The position numbers were made by a program, and so were the translations under genes. The notes beneath the pieces are model-generated. The model saw only the letters and a program-made list of their open reading frames with translations. It was not told the DNA's origin and ran no database searches. Shown one piece after another: positions 9,086 through 21,053 of a stretch of DNA of 64,000 nucleotides (positions are counted from its first letter, which is position 1; every line of letters begins with the position of its first letter). This DNA is from Lasiodiplodia sp. COLG20 (lineage: Eukaryota > Ascomycota > Dothideomycetes > Botryosphaeriales > Botryosphaeriaceae): NCBI GenBank assembly GCA_009801085.1, contig VNWV01000008.1:2418001-2482000 (forward strand), given 5' to 3'.

Positions 9086-11104
9086 TCAAAACGGTCGATA
9101 TGACCGCTCTGTGCGAGAATACTCTCGGTAGGGTTCGTCGGCGTAGCGAACAGTTCGTTGCTTCATTCCGCGTCGTTTAAGGTCAATGTCGCGATCATGA
9201 GCAGTGCGACTATCGCCACGCGGGCGAGCGCTGTCGTGATCGCTTCCACGAGATCGGCTGCTGCTCGTGTTGGTGGTGACGCGACTGCCCTCGCCATGGT
9301 ACTTCCTCTCTCTGCCCTTGGTGTCGACAATCGTGATTTGTTGATTGCCATCTTCTCCAGTGGTGACTCTTAGTACCTTGTCGCCCATGTCCCCCTCGAC
9401 GAACATGTCACTGCCCTCGATCCTGATTGCCACGCTTCCGTCTCTGGCTGTCTTACGCGTTGAAGTGCTGCGAGCGCCTTCACTGATGCGGCTAGCACCG
9501 TCAAAACTGTGCTGCGAGTGACTGGTGGTTCGAGTGGGGACAGCGTTGCTGGAAGCACGACCCCGTGCAGGGTTGGTGCGTAGACCATCAACGACAGTGC
9601 TATAGTTGCCGTTCATGCCTGCCAGGTAGGCCTCTACTTTGTTGACATCGTTGTGAATCTTTTCTCTCCTTCTACTATCATCGGCGCTGGCATCACGGCG
9701 GAGAATAGGATCGAGTTCCAGATGGGCGAAATCTCTGTTGTACATCGTGTTGCGTCTAGTCCTTTCACGTTCCGAATCTCTAGGTCGGTCAGACCGGGAA
9801 GGTTGAACCACCACATTGCTTCTTGAGTACGAACCAGCGACCGAAGAACGTCTGGAAGGTAGCTGGAGTGATTGAGTTACTGCGGCCAGATTCTGTTCCT
9901 GGGGGTCCGGTCTATCACGGTAGCCAACGGATGCAGCTCTGGCCAGAGGGATGTTACTGGTCGTCTGTGACCGAAAGCTTGGGCGTCGTCGTGAAGTCTC
10001 AACAGCAGGTTGAGGTGGTGGTGGCATTATCATTCTGTCCCGATCGGCTGAACTAAGATAATAGCCACGTTCATCATCTTCTTCTTCATCACCAGAGTCA
10101 TCACTGACAGGCGCCTGTGGGTAGGAAGGGGCAGCCAGACCAGGTCCGTAGCGAGGATTCGGTAAACCCGGGGCAGATGGTCGAGGCATGTAGCTATCAT
10201 TCGCTCTGCTTAGCATAAGGGAGCGATTGTCGTAGGAAGCGCTTCGGGGAGAAGGAGGGGGAGGGCCGCCATAGTAGCCAGGATGAGGACTCGGGGCCAT
10301 CATGGTAGCATACTGAGGATGATTGTACATGGAGGGTGGCGGTCCGTGGCTAGTGGCCGACTGGGGATAATCGTGGCGCTCCGAGAGACCAGATCCTCCG
10401 TAATAGCTGTGTGGTCTCTCGCGTGAGTACATTGGCCTAGTAGATCCGGCAATCTGAGTCTTAATGGATGGATGGTGGTAGCCGAATGGAGGCCTGCCAG
10501 GAGATGGAGGCACACGGGGCGATCGAGGGGTGTACGTGGAGCGTTCATCGTTCATTCCACCAATCTTCAATGGCGGTAGCTTCGGCTTCGGCCTTCCGCA
10601 TTCGCGACAATCGGGATCATCGCAATCTTGCTTCAGACTGTCACGACGTCGGCTTACAGATGATGTCCTTCCCTGCGTGGAGGACTTCTGCACGAGCACT
10701 GGCTTCTTGTCCTTGTGTTTGGTGGAGGTCTTGGAAGACTTGGGGCTTTCGCGAGCCGTGGCAGTCTTCTTCTTGAGGCTCTCGGGCTGTCTAGGGCGCG
10801 TCTGGGCAGGGGCCGGTGCCATGGCCGGTGCGTCTGGGACGGCAGGTGGGGCCTGAGGCTTCACGGGCGAGCGTCTTCTGTGGTTCGGGCTTTTGGCGGA
10901 ATCAGCGCTGCTACCCGTGGCGGCGGTGCGGCTCGAATACCCTGAATCACTTGTAAGGTCCATCGGCCGGGCGGCATGGTGGTTCCTGTCCGAATCGGAC
11001 TGCGAGGTGCGCTTGGCAGAGACATTGGAGCGAGAGCGCGACTTGGATCGAGCGATCCCCTCGTCGGAGGAGCTGTCGGTCTCGCAGGTGGGCTGCGGAG
11101 GCAT
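9086..11104 (-). CDS. Disordered Ser/Arg-rich hypothetical protein
   Basis: A 672-residue single-exon protein of unknown function. It is almost wholly low complexity: Ser/Arg-rich N-terminus with SKSRSRS, Pro-rich and basic segments, a compact Cys motif CDDPDCRECGRPKP near residue 160, then Tyr/Pro/Gly-rich stretches, an acidic patch SGDEEEDDERG, and a C-terminal part with a few ordered-looking strands (VAIRIEGSDMFVEGDMGDK, ITIVDTKGRERKYHG) before a basic tail. I chose ATG 11104 (MPPQPTCETDSS). A start at 11242 would add 46 residues of unrelated composition that look like 5' leader. RS-like repeats suggest a nuclear or RNA-associated role, but nothing proves it. Confidence 0.75.
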   Translation of the reverse strand: MPPQPTCETDSSSDEGIARSKSRSRSNVSAKRTSQSDSDRNHHAARPMDLTSDSGYSSRTAATGSSADSAKSPNHRRRSPVKPQAPPAVPDAPAMAPAPAQTRPRQPESLKKKTATARESPKSSKTSTKHKDKKPVLVQKSSTQGRTSSVSRRRDSLKQDCDDPDCRECGRPKPKLPPLKIGGMNDERSTYTPRSPRVPPSPGRPPFGYHHPSIKTQIAGSTRPMYSRERPHSYYGGSGLSERHDYPQSATSHGPPPSMYNHPQYATMMAPSPHPGYYGGPPPPSPRSASYDNRSLMLSRANDSYMPRPSAPGLPNPRYGPGLAAPSYPQAPVSDDSGDEEEDDERGYYLSSADRDRMIMPPPPQPAVETSRRRPSFRSQTTSNIPLARAASVGYRDRPDPQEQNLAAVTQSLQLPSRRSSVAGSYSRSNVVVQPSRSDRPRDSERERTRRNTMYNRDFAHLELDPILRRDASADDSRRREKIHNDVNKVEAYLAGMNGNYSTVVDGLRTNPARGRASSNAVPTRTTSHSQHSFDGASRISEGARSTSTRKTARDGSVAIRIEGSDMFVEGDMGDKVLRVTTGEDGNQQITIVDTKGRERKYHGEGSRVTTNTSSSRSRGSDHDSARPRGDSRTAHDRDIDLKRRGMKQRTVRYADEPYREYSRTERSYRPF

Positions 11105-14100
11105 GATGGCGGAGAGGTAGGTACGGCGGATCGGCGGGATTCGGTTCGGGTAATCAGTAGCGGCGGCAATCAGCGAAGAAACGGACGGGCGACAAACACA
11201 CGCGCTGGCAGACGCTCGTCGCAGCAGGCGGTGTGCGCGCACTCGGTCGTGGACGGTGTTCAGCAGTCGGACAATGCGCGCGGGGACATGGCGAGGGGAA
11301 TCAGGCGGGCAGAGAGGGCGGTGGGCGAGTGCCGCATAAATTTAGACGGGCGGGCGAGGGCCGTTTGGGCCGCCGGAGCAGCGGTTGGGCAGGTAGGGCT
11401 GCTGCAGGCCGGGCAGATTAACAAGCAGGAGGGGCAGAAAAGCGCGCAGCAAAGCCCGCCGGCACAAAACGGGCGCGGGGCAGAGGTCTGGGGTCTGGAG
11501 CGCGGCGAGGGAAAAAAGATCGAGGGCCGCGAAGATGGAGCGGGCAGGGCCAGTATTTGAGCCAGTCACTTATCCAGATCGCAGCCTGCGCCTGCGCTCC
11601 GGAGGCAGCAGCAGCAGCATCTTAGTCGCACACGCCCTCGCCCACATTGGCCCGACGACGACGGCCAAGCCAGCATCACGTTTCACGCTCTACCGCACCG
11701 CACCACCCTCCACCGTCGACTCCCCCACGACGCCTCTGCAGCTCGGCGCTCGTTCTTCACGCGCCCACGCACGCCTGCAGCCTGCCGCCCGTCGACACAC
11801 ATGTTTGCAGTGCTCTCAATGCCGCGCCCCGGATTTCCTGTGCTGGCTGCCGTTGCTCCACGCCGTCGACCGGTGAACTGGCGCGGCCAATGTGTGCCTC
11901 ACGATCTGCTCACCTAAGTACCAGCCTTCATGCGCGCCGAACTGCTCCGGCAGCGCCCGCGCCCTCGGTGTTGACGGTGGCAAGTCGCTGTCTGCCTCTC
12001 CGAGCACCGCACGACATGCTGTCGTGACCTCGGCCCAATTGAGCATTCGTCGATAATCTGTCCTTCCCCCGGAATTCCTCGAATCGTCCCGGCCTGCTGC
12101 TGCGGTGGCGTCAACGGTGCACACATGATCTTGCCTCTGGACCCCTGTACTTGCGGCTCCAACGCACGACCGCCAACGCATCAGTACCCCGTTTTCTCCC
12201 CGCGTGCAAACATGTAAATCAGGGACACGCAAAGACGGCCGTCCCCAGGTACTCAGGTACCTGACGTATCACTTGGTAACGACCGCGGCCACCTCCGATC
12301 ACTCTCGAACCTTCCGAGAGCTAGCCACGTTGGAGCACAAGTCGCGCTTCTCCGCATGCCAGCTAATAGGCCGGAGTGCCACGCCTGCCCACTGGTCCAT
12401 CTATTTTTTGAAACGTGGGGATGCAGCCCAGATCAAGCGTCTAGACTACTTCAGCAATCTTCCCCTGCGCCCATTGTATTTCTCTCAATGGCCCATTCTC
12501 AACAAACTTCTGTCAGACCTCCAATCGTTCGCCGACTACATGGATCTGTGCGACATTAGAAACGACCCACGACACCGGCCCGGCCGGCGCCGCCAGCAGT
12601 TGCCTGAGGATCTCGCTCTGACCCAAGGTGCTCGCTACTCGGCCGATGTAATTCTCAGCTGAGTGCTCTGCAGCCCTGCGAGAGATGTGGAGTGTGCCAT
12701 TCTTGGAGCATCATGGAACATGCTGCTGACTCCGACAATTCCTCATGCTACAAACGTATAGTCGGCTCACAGTTTGTACCACCCCCGTTCTAACGGCAAA
12801 TAGGGCCACGACTGCCGTTTGTATCACCCAAACGAGGGCCGGACCGTGGACCAAGATCATCTTTTAGTTGCATGATACAACTCTGGACAGTATGGCAGCT
12901 CTGTGCCGCAAGACGTGGGCTTCTTTCGCATGTTCTGATGCTGTTCTGGGTATGCCTAGGCCCTCTTTATGCACGCCAGCCACTTGACGCAAGGCGAGCG
13001 TGCATAACTTGCATCCATCTCTTGACCGGGGCTTCGTGCACGTATCAGATGACCGGTGCGACGATGACGAATCGGGAGCACTCACGATGCCGTCGACTTG
13101 ATCCGGGGAAGACGGAGAGCGTCTCGGAAGCTGCTCCCGCTGTCACCGCTGTGGCGACCGACGGCCGTCAAGCACCGGCCAGACCGCAGGCTTCGTAATA
13201 CACTCAACCCGCTTCGACAAGACTGGTTCCAAAAAGGCGGTCACAGTCAGCAGTCGTCTTTGATTCAGTTGGTAGCCTTCCCGACAGGCCGCAGTCCAAT
13301 CCGCGGCCGGCCGCCTGTGCCGCTGCATTCCAACTGATGATCCTTATCACGATCTGACTGTTTTCATACGTTCATGCAGCGGCACCGATGGCTGTCCAGT
13401 CACGGGCTAGCCGCGCCGTATGGATCCCGAGGAGGCCGCCTTTCACCACTGTGGCCTCCAACCAGCTCTCGGCTGTCCGATTACCCGAAACAACCTTTGC
13501 GATATGGAGCAGCGCCTGCATCGACAGCCTCGACGAGAGGAGCTCGGAGACGAAATTATTTAGGTAACAAAGGTTCCAGCTGCATATATTGCCTGCCATA
13601 CTGTAACGGGGGAAGGCTCAGCCCGCATTTCTCCCACGGGGAAGCCTTCCCGACACTGACGCCGGTCAGGTCCCGCCTTTTTGACCGCCCTAGTCGTCTC
13701 TGACCGTCACGTTATCTCTCTGCCGGCCACAGCAGCACGCGCATCAGCAACAGGTGTGGAAGCTCTGCCGACCTGCAGGCATCCGCACTCGGTTCTGCTG
13801 TACTACGAGTCATGCCGTGCGAAGCCTGGGGTAGCAGGTGCAAGAAACCACATGACTTCTCGAAGCAGGTCGGCAACGGTTCATCGGGTGAGGGACTTAC
13901 CGCCGATATCACCATCCACACTGCCGAACCGGGGCGTTCAGCCCACGCTACACAAACTTCGAGTACTTCTGACGCTAGTTCTGTCAGCCAACAAACTAAA
14001 CAAAGCGTCAGGAGGATGCGAGAAAACGGAAACGTTCGCAGCTCGTATTTCGGCCTGTTGCCGTGGCAAGCTGCGCTGACGTCGCTCCGCAGGACTCTAG

Positions 14101-15171
14101 CTCCGCGTCGTGCCGTATGCAGTGCTACGGAAAGCATGGGCCGAAGCGAGTTACCACTTGAAGCGGATGGCAGAGCAGTGCACGATGAGTGTTTCAGATC
14201 ACTCGAAAGGTCTGAAAAAGCAAGGTGCACCTCTCAGTGAGCCGACAAGCGCGATGGATGAGGGGAGAGGGGCACGGTGAGTTCGGGTGATTCCCCCTCC
14301 CAACACAGCCCCAAAGCATTGAGGAGTACGGAGGTAAGCATTCCGTTCATTGGACCTCTGAGCTGCAATCGAACAGGCAGCAGTGGCATCAAGCGTCGCA
14401 CGGGGTGATCTCCTTCACAATGGCGTCAGTCACATCACCTTTCCCGGGGTTTCTGGACCGTTCTTACTTCCGCACCCAATTGCATCTCCACAACTTATCC
14501 GCAAGAGCCTCATGTGCGGAGTAGGTTTGCCGTTTCCTTGATTTTACCCTGCGTCTGCAGCGCCGCCGTCATGACGGTTCTTTGCCCGGCATTGACGATG
14601 AGACGAACACCCGGCATCGTAGTAGAAACGGGGCGGCGGCAGTGGATCATGAGGCCAAAATGACTCAAACCATGACCCGACATTCCCATGATGATGAGGA
14701 ATCCGTTGGCGCTCGGGCGGCGAGTGGACATCCTCAGCGCTTGGAGGCGGCGGAACTCACGTTGATCGTGTGGTTGGTTGGTAGCGCGACCCCGCGCTGG
14801 GCAATGCAGGTAAACACGCCAGCACAGCAGCGCGTCAAAGACGTGTTTACATCCTGCCTGCATGCATACAACAGTAAGCGAGCTTCCGATGAGCCATTTT
14901 GAAAATGCTTTTATTGTTGTCGAGGTCAGTTCTGTAGCGTCTGGCTAGTCTTACCGATGCCTTATTTTGTTGTCATGTCGCACTACAAGCGATCATGCGC
15001 GTGGAGTGTTGCTACGCTCTCCCTACCTCCAAATTGCTTTTTCTTCAAACCATGCCTTACCGAACTCTAGCCCGCACGCTAACACCGTTCTGTGCCTGAA
15101 TTGGTCGTTCCCTTCCCAATATCACAGAAAAACACCAGAGCAGCGTTCATTTCCGAGACGAATTGGGGGAC

Positions 15172-15341
15172 TACAGAGGGGTATTGCAGCCCAAGGCTAG
15201 TGCGAAGAACTCGCACAGGTCTTGGGCCGTTGAAGCTATTGTCCGGACGAACAATTATACATTCACGTCCGGACGATAGCTTCAGCTGCTCATAGAAGTC
15301 AACTTCTTTGCGCTCTTTCGGTTGCAATACCCCTTTGCATA
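15172..15341 (+). repeat. MITE-like element, copy C (TA at both ends)
   Basis: About 170 bp. Left end TA-CAGAGGGGTATTGCAGCC; right end GGTTGCAATACCCCTTTGCA-TA. Inner hairpin 15229-15293 with GTTGAAGCTATTGTCCGGAC and its partner. Shorter than copy B because the left flank is reduced. Confidence 0.85.
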
Positions 15342-16003
15342 CACGTAGGAGGTGAGGTTGACATCCGCATTTCTTAAAGCACTAGTCATCCTAGTGAGAA
15401 TCTATATATGGCTTAAACAAAGCCCGAATTTCAGCATTGAAAGTGGTCATCGCTTCGTTCGCCAACATTCAAGCAGTGACACAATGGCAAACACTGTGTT
15501 TATTCCTTCACAGCCCAAGACATTTGTTGTTACCCTCCTCTTACAGTCAGGCCACAGACCGCTTATTTTGCATTTCTGCTAACCAGCTCGGCGCCAGAGC
15601 GTCTCACCGAAGCCCGAGACTTCCGCCCATCCCCAGCGTCCTACCATCACATATCTCCCCTTCGTTCTACCCGGAGAGACCACGGCCCTTCCACCATCCT
15701 TCATCACATAGTCCAAAGAAATACGTACACAAGACTGAAGCAAATAGTCTCCACGAAACGGCCCGAAATCCCCAGCGCGTCGATCCCAGCCCTTCCGCAT
15801 CACGCCGACGTGGGATCCAGCGTCGGCGCTCGCTCGCTCGCTCGGCTTCCCTCGATTTCAGCCCCCCCGTCTCAGCATGGGGTGACCTCCTCCTCCTCCT
15901 CCACACTCCCGGCGCTCGGCTTCTGTCACCGGGAGTTCCCTGGCGCAAAAGCAAAGCACAAGCGGACGTCACACCCGCGCCCGCACACGCGCGCCATCAT
16001 ATC

Positions 16004-16011
16004 TATAAATA
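16004..16011 (+). promoter_or_regulatory. TATAAATA box without an obvious gene
   Basis: Clean TATA-box sequence in a GC-rich context. The only downstream frame is short and runs into repeat copy D, so this may be an orphan promoter or chance. Confidence 0.25.
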
Positions 16012-16157
16012 GCCGCCGCCTCGGCGAGCTGAAGCGCGGGGGCGCGCACTCCATTTGGCCCCCGCGCGCGCCTCGACTTGAACTCGCTGGGACGGAGTAT
16101 GTACAGAGGATGTGCATGGCCGAAGTCTGGTGGTGCGAGGAATTATTTGAACTCGTG

Positions 16158-16243
16158 TTTGGGTGGTTGAAGCTTCAATTGCCCATGACTTGAGCAAAAA
16201 AAATCAATTCACGCTAGCCCTTCGGCTGTGATACGCCTCTGTA
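16158..16243 (+). repeat. MITE-like element, copy D (collapsed hairpin)
   Basis: The two inner arms are fused with the loop deleted: GGGTGGTTGAAGCTTCAATTGCCC, an almost continuous palindrome. It is followed by the normal right flank ACGCTAGCCCTTCGGCTG and the end GCCTCTG-TA at 16241-16243. The left flank is absent. Confidence 0.7.
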
Positions 16244-16782
16244 TGTACGTACATTTCGGATCGCACGATGCAACACGTCAAATGTAGTTGGACGGTTTGG
16301 ACCTGGAACCGGGAGCTGGATAGTAGGGTCGTCGGGCGGTGGGGCCGGATATGTATGGATGTACTTGTGCGATGGGGATATGGTTGTCCGGAAGTTTGTT
16401 TCGCTTTGGGGTAGTTGGTGGCGGTACTGATGCTGGAGCTGAATGAGGTAAGGGGGTCACCTGCCGGATGAGTTTCTAGAGGTAAGCGCGGAGGTTTTTG
16501 GGATGCGGCAATGCGGAGGTTGCGGGAGGCTCTAGGCCATTGTGTCTCGCTTTAATATTTGGATGCGTGGAAGTAAATGTATACGTATGAATCAAAATGC
16601 TCCATTTGTAGGATCACATTCAGATGTTGCTACCCTTTTCACCCGGCTCATTTTGCATAACAATTATCTTTGCATCATCCCGTAATGCTGGAGCTAACGA
16701 TGGTGCCATCCAATGAGTGTTCTGTAAATAGTCTATCCACCTTAGCCTCGTACTATCAAAATTCCGTGACAACAATGCAAGG

Positions 16783-17529
16783 CTAGCCAACCACTACAGC
16801 ATGCGGCGGCGCCCAAGGAGGATAATTATCAGGCCAAAGACCGATGGCCTTCGAAAACCTGTCCAACTTCTGTTCACGGGATCCCTCAAGCCCCAGGTCA
16901 AGATGTTCACAGAGCGTATCCAACCGTGACTCAGTAAGATGACTGAGCTCAATGTTGTCCAAGGGAAATCCAGGAATCGCTTTGCCGGTCTTGAGGGAAC
17001 AGAGAGGCGCCAATTGTTTCGAATTAACCCAAGAATGCGGCCACTCCCTCCAGGTCCGCATGTGTTGGCGATTCATCGCTATCATCGCATCGTGGTGGTA
17101 TCTAGGGAGCTTATGATTAGAGATGTCATGTTTTTGAGAAGAGGATAAGGAATCCTACAAAAGATCATCCCGCCTTCTTAAAGTTAGGCCTCCGATGCGT
17201 GCACAAACATCGTCGCAACCATTCCCGCTCTGGGTCATTGCGTGATGAGACAACTCATCGGCCTTTTCTCTCAACTCATCGGCCCTTTCTGTCAATTCAT
17301 CGGCCTGTTCTGCCAGCTCTTCAAGGAGCTGAGCAGTCTTTTCTAGACGATACCTGACATTTCTGACGTCCTTGCGTGGCTCTTCGGTGGCGCTCGACAT
17401 GGTGCTGCTGCTCGCTGGAGTATTCTCGCGCGATTCAGCACTGCTGCTGGTGGATAATGACTCTCTAAGGGCGCTACTCGGGTCGTAGGAGTAAACCGGG
17501 GGGACGCCAAAGTGGTAGGCGGGCATCAT
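16783..17529 (-). CDS. Hypothetical protein with coiled coil
   Basis: Unknown function; about 229 residues in my two-exon model. Exon 1 17529-17159 encodes a Ser-rich start and then a regular heptad stretch, LEELAEQADELTERADEL and on, which should form a coiled coil. A 57-nt intron 17158-17102 (GTAGGA..CCTAG) joins in frame to exon 2 17101-16783, ending in HAVVVG. Exon 2 contains HMRTWREWPHSW and a helical segment (LTESRLDTLCEHLDLGL) that could be a SAP-like or protein-binding module. Without splicing, two short frames result. ATG 17526, one codon downstream, is an equally possible start. The gene borders an AT-rich island. The splice model rests only on phase and consensus. Confidence 0.6.
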
Positions 17530-18898
17530 TTTCGTTTCCTTGGGGCAAATGAAGACGTACGGTTGGAGTGGCAGCGCCCGCTGTTTTATAAGCTAGAAAA
17601 GACGCGTTGGACTGTGCGCCACGGTACCAATAGACTGGTCCCAATATACCATACTTTTTTTGGTGAGACTGCGAAGAATATGTTACAAGCATAGCAAAGT
17701 AATATGGCAAACCTATAAATTTCTTAGAGTTTCATAAGATCTTAATATTACGGTCCCGTTGTATAGTAATATTATACTATTCTATAAATTTACCATGTTC
17801 ACGATAGGTAGCCATTTGGTTGTAAAATTTCTTATATTGGTCGGGCGGTAATAAGGACCCTTATTAAAAAAATTTCGTAGAATCAGGGCTTGGAGCCCAC
17901 ATAAGTAATTCGCACCCTAGTGGTGGCGATGGTGATGGAGGTAAAATGGCGTCCGTATCTGTTCCGATTGTTATATTCACCATGCCAAAAGATGAAGAAA
18001 AGTACATACTGAAACATGGTCATAAAGACTTTGTTTTTGCGTATTCAACAAACACAGCGCACGAGCACTATAGATACTGGGTATTTGCCAAATTGTAGGG
18101 CACAGTTTTATGTGGAGACGGCACAGCGCGGAGCATTCGGTCACTGTTGAGGAAATTAAGAAATTATACTGGCATAATTAATGGGTTGTTGAATCTATAG
18201 CTTGTACGCTAAGATTTAAGCGTCATTGATGTACCACTGGACGTTACTGATGACGTTTCACATCCGACTTTCAAAGGCACTCGGGCTACCTATCTTCTAC
18301 GTAGAATCTTCTTTCATTAAGAATAAGGCCGGTGTAGGAAAGCAAGGGCTAGAGAGAAAAGAAACTGCAAACCACGCCTGAGCCGTCTTCCTGTGATAGA
18401 GCGCGCTCTACTTACCACTTCCACCGCCTTTACTTCCACCGGTACCTGCTGTGCTACCCGAAGCTCCCGTCGATCCATCATCAACGCCCATCGAGGCTAC
18501 AATAGCCAGAAGGTAAAAATATTGTAGTAGCTCCGTCGCGAGCTCTTGATGGGCTCCCTTTCTTTATTTAACATAGTAAATTAATAGTCAGTGCACAGGA
18601 GCGTAGACGAACTCGTCTTAAATTGTTACCGGGATTGAAGGCACCTTGGAACTTGAGGAGAGTATCCACATAGTGGCAGTATCGGTAGGCCCTTTATTTT
18701 ACCGTAGAATAGGTATTCATGACAAGTAGCAGAGGGCAGCGACAGATAAACAACCAAACCATGCCGATTAAGACAGACAGAGAAAAAGACTGAACATAAA
18801 ACAAGAGGGTATCATAAAGCCTCGACATCCACAAGATCTTCCAGTAGACCTGTCCAGATCCATAGCGCTTTTTTGTTGATCGACCACCGCTTCCCCCA
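17530..18898. other. AT-rich island between the coiled-coil and Kelch genes
   Basis: About 1.4 kb. From about 17700 to 18330 the DNA is markedly more AT-rich than its surroundings, with many TA steps. It holds one 50-codon frame (17946-18098). Around 18408-18491 the minus strand has a short Gly/Ser-rich frame ending beside a perfect GTAAGT, possibly an exon remnant. No full gene is visible. Confidence 0.5.
17946..18098 (+). CDS. Possible 50-codon ORF in AT-rich island
   Basis: The frame starts MASVSVPIVIFTMPKDEEKY and ends YRYWVFAKL before TAG. Its composition is protein-like rather than random (mixed charged and aromatic residues, no low complexity), but it is short, unmatched by anything I recognise, and sits in AT-rich sequence. 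It could be an exon or relic of a larger gene. Confidence 0.2.
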   Translation: MASVSVPIVIFTMPKDEEKYILKHGHKDFVFAYSTNTAHEHYRYWVFAKL

Positions 18899-20764
18899 TC
18901 ATCTCCGCTCCCCCCTCTCCCCACCATCCTTCTTCCCTCCTTCGACCCCGCCCCCATCCAATTCTATCACTTCTCCTGGCGTGCCCTCCATCTCAACCGG
19001 CTCTTGGTCCTTCTTTACCGCACCAAATTTCTGCCCATGATCCCCATCCATCTCTTTGACCTCCTGCGCCGGCAACTCCATCCTCTCCTGCCCTGACGGC
19101 AATTCGTGCGGATATTGACTAGCTACTTCTCCGTTCGTCGCGGCGGCAGATTCTTGCTGTTTGCGGTTGCGACGGCGGCGGAGGAGAAAGAATGCGAGAC
19201 TGATGAGGGCGAGGCCGCAGAGGCCACCAACGACGCCGCCCACGATAGCGCCGGTGTTGTTTGTGGAGCTAGAGGAGGAAGACGAGGATACGGTGGAGGA
19301 AGCGGAAGGGCTAGAGGAGGAGGTAGTGGTGCGGGTCACTATGAGAAGGTTGTTAGCGTGAAGTGATGTGGACAAGGAGGCAGCTTAGAATGAAATCTTG
19401 ATTTAATCAAACTCACCATTCGCAAACAAGGCCTTCACACTATCCGAGCTCCACTCCGGCTCCGCATCTCCCCCCTGATACCACTTCTTCACCACGTTCG
19501 GCACCTCGTACGCGGCCGCATCCGCATCGTAGCTCGCCGTCCACCGCATCTCGGTCATATCGAACACGCCCAGCCCCTGCTTCCACGGATCCGGGTCGGT
19601 CCAGCGCTCCGCCGTCTCGACGTTATTGTCCGCGCCGCCGACGCTGACGAACTGCCTGCGGCCCTTCCCAACGGCATGACAACCGTGGTTGAGGCGCGCG
19701 GCGCTGGCGTCGGGCCCGCGGAACCAGCGGAAGGCGGGCAGGCTGAGGACGTACGTGTCGTTGTAGGTCGCGCTGCCGTCGCCCGCGTTCCAGCCGCCGT
19801 ACAGGAAGAGCTCGTAGGAGCCATTCGTCCCTGCAGCGCTCACGTCCTGCGCGCCGACGAGGCAGAAGCCGTCACGCGTGCTCGGCACGTCGCCCGTCGC
19901 AACCTGGCTGTACCACGTCCCATTGTCGGCCGCCGGGTCGTACACGGCGACGGTGTCGAAGTCGAGCTGGCCCGCGGCGTTGGACAGCGCGGTGCGGCTG
20001 CCGCTCTCGCCGCCTAGGAATATCAGCAATCCAGGGTCGCCGAAGGGCACCGCCGCCGCCTTCCCCCACATCTGCGTGCCGTACGTCGTGAAGCCGGCGG
20101 CGCTGCCGTTCGTCCACGCGCCCGACGAGAAGTTGTACGACACGATGCCCGGCACGGGCACCTCCGCGTCCGTGTCGACGGCCGGGTCCGTTGACGACGA
20201 GGTGAAGCCGCCGGCGTAGAAGGCGACTTCTTCCCCCAACACCGCGCTGTACCCGCCCACCGGCCGCGTCAGGCTGTTGAACGTGGCAAGATCGCTCTGG
20301 CCGACCTTTGACCAGTCGCCGCTGCCGGACCCGTCGGCTGTGAACTTCCACACGCCGAGGTTGGGCACCGCGTTGCCCGGCGCGCGCATGCCGTCCCAGA
20401 GGTAGAAGGAGGAAGAGCTCTCCGAGGCCCAGAGCGATGGGAAGGTGAAGATGGGCGTGTCGCTCCGGTCAATTACCGTCATCTCGACCGAGTCGTTGGT
20501 CCAGGAGCTGCGCAGGTCGATGGAGAGCGTGGCATTTTGCACGCGCGGCACGATGGTGTCGAGCTCACCGCTGATGTTTTGCGAGAGCTGGCCGCCGTCG
20601 ATGTAGAGGAAGTCGCCTACCACTACTGAGCCATGCTGACTGCGGCGGATGAAGTCAGAGGCGGAAGGCGCTTCTTTCTGGGCGTTAGCGGTCAACCCAT
20701 TGTGCAGGGCAGTCGCGATGAGCAAGCTCCAGCTCGCCAATTTGCCGTCAATCGAAGGAAACAT
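18899..20764 (-). CDS. Secreted/membrane Kelch-repeat-like protein
   Basis: About 595 residues. Exon 1 20764-19417, a 78-nt intron 19416-19339 (GTGAGT, branch GCTAAC, ATAG), exon 2 19338-18899. A signal peptide (MFPSIDGKLASWSLLIATAL) precedes a beta-propeller-like ectodomain with repeated Gly-Gly turns such as FYAGGF, LIFLGGE, LFLYGGW and VSVGGAD and many N-glycosylation sites. Then comes a Ser/Thr mucin-like stalk, one membrane helix (about 480-502, GGVVGGLCGLALISLAFFLL) and an acidic cytoplasmic tail after RRRRNRK. This architecture is common in fungal Kelch membrane proteins of unknown role, perhaps in wall or surface sensing. An upstream in-frame ATG at 20866 would add a second hydrophobic stretch; I prefer 20764 for its cleaner signal peptide. 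Confidence 0.8.
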
Positions 20765-21053
20765 GCTGAAAGCTTGCCTCTCAACACACGAGAGGCGGCA
20801 TGAAAGGCAGAAGAAAAGCGCAAACGCGAGAACGACTAGCGAAAGGAGGAAGTCAGACAATACCACAGCATAATGCAGCGGCCCCCAAATTATGTTAACA
20901 ATCCTTCAAGGGTGGAGGCCCCTGCAGCTGCATCTCCACGCTTCGGGTAGCGCTTAGCCTGCTGCTGCGCCGCACCCGAGAATACATGGCATGCGGAGTT
21001 CTGGGAGGGTGGAGGAACGAGGCAGATGGCTCGTTCAAGGTCGGTTTCGTTGG

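Larger units (their letters stand above)
11105..16782. other. Gene-poor block of about 5.7 kb
   Basis: No convincing gene on either strand. Open frames up to about 190 codons overlap on both strands, lack domains and look random. It contains repeat copies C (15172-15341) and D (16158-16243) and a TATAAATA at 16004-16011 with no recognisable downstream gene. The part next to 11104 should hold the promoter of the disordered-protein gene. Confidence 0.5.

Noticed and set aside
11534..12662. Several 60-150-codon frames on both strands
   Set aside because: Overlapping, without domains, start context or codon bias; no basis to prefer any.
12690..14300. Suspected degenerate tandem repeats (GGTAGCCTTCCCGACAGG and GAAGCCTTCCCGACACTG)
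   Set aside because: Similarity limited to short strings; not enough for a repeat family.
18408..18491. Short Gly/Ser-rich minus frame (MGVDDGSTGASG..) beside GTAAGT
   Set aside because: Only 27 codons; could be the end of a lost exon, but no flanking exon can be joined with confidence.
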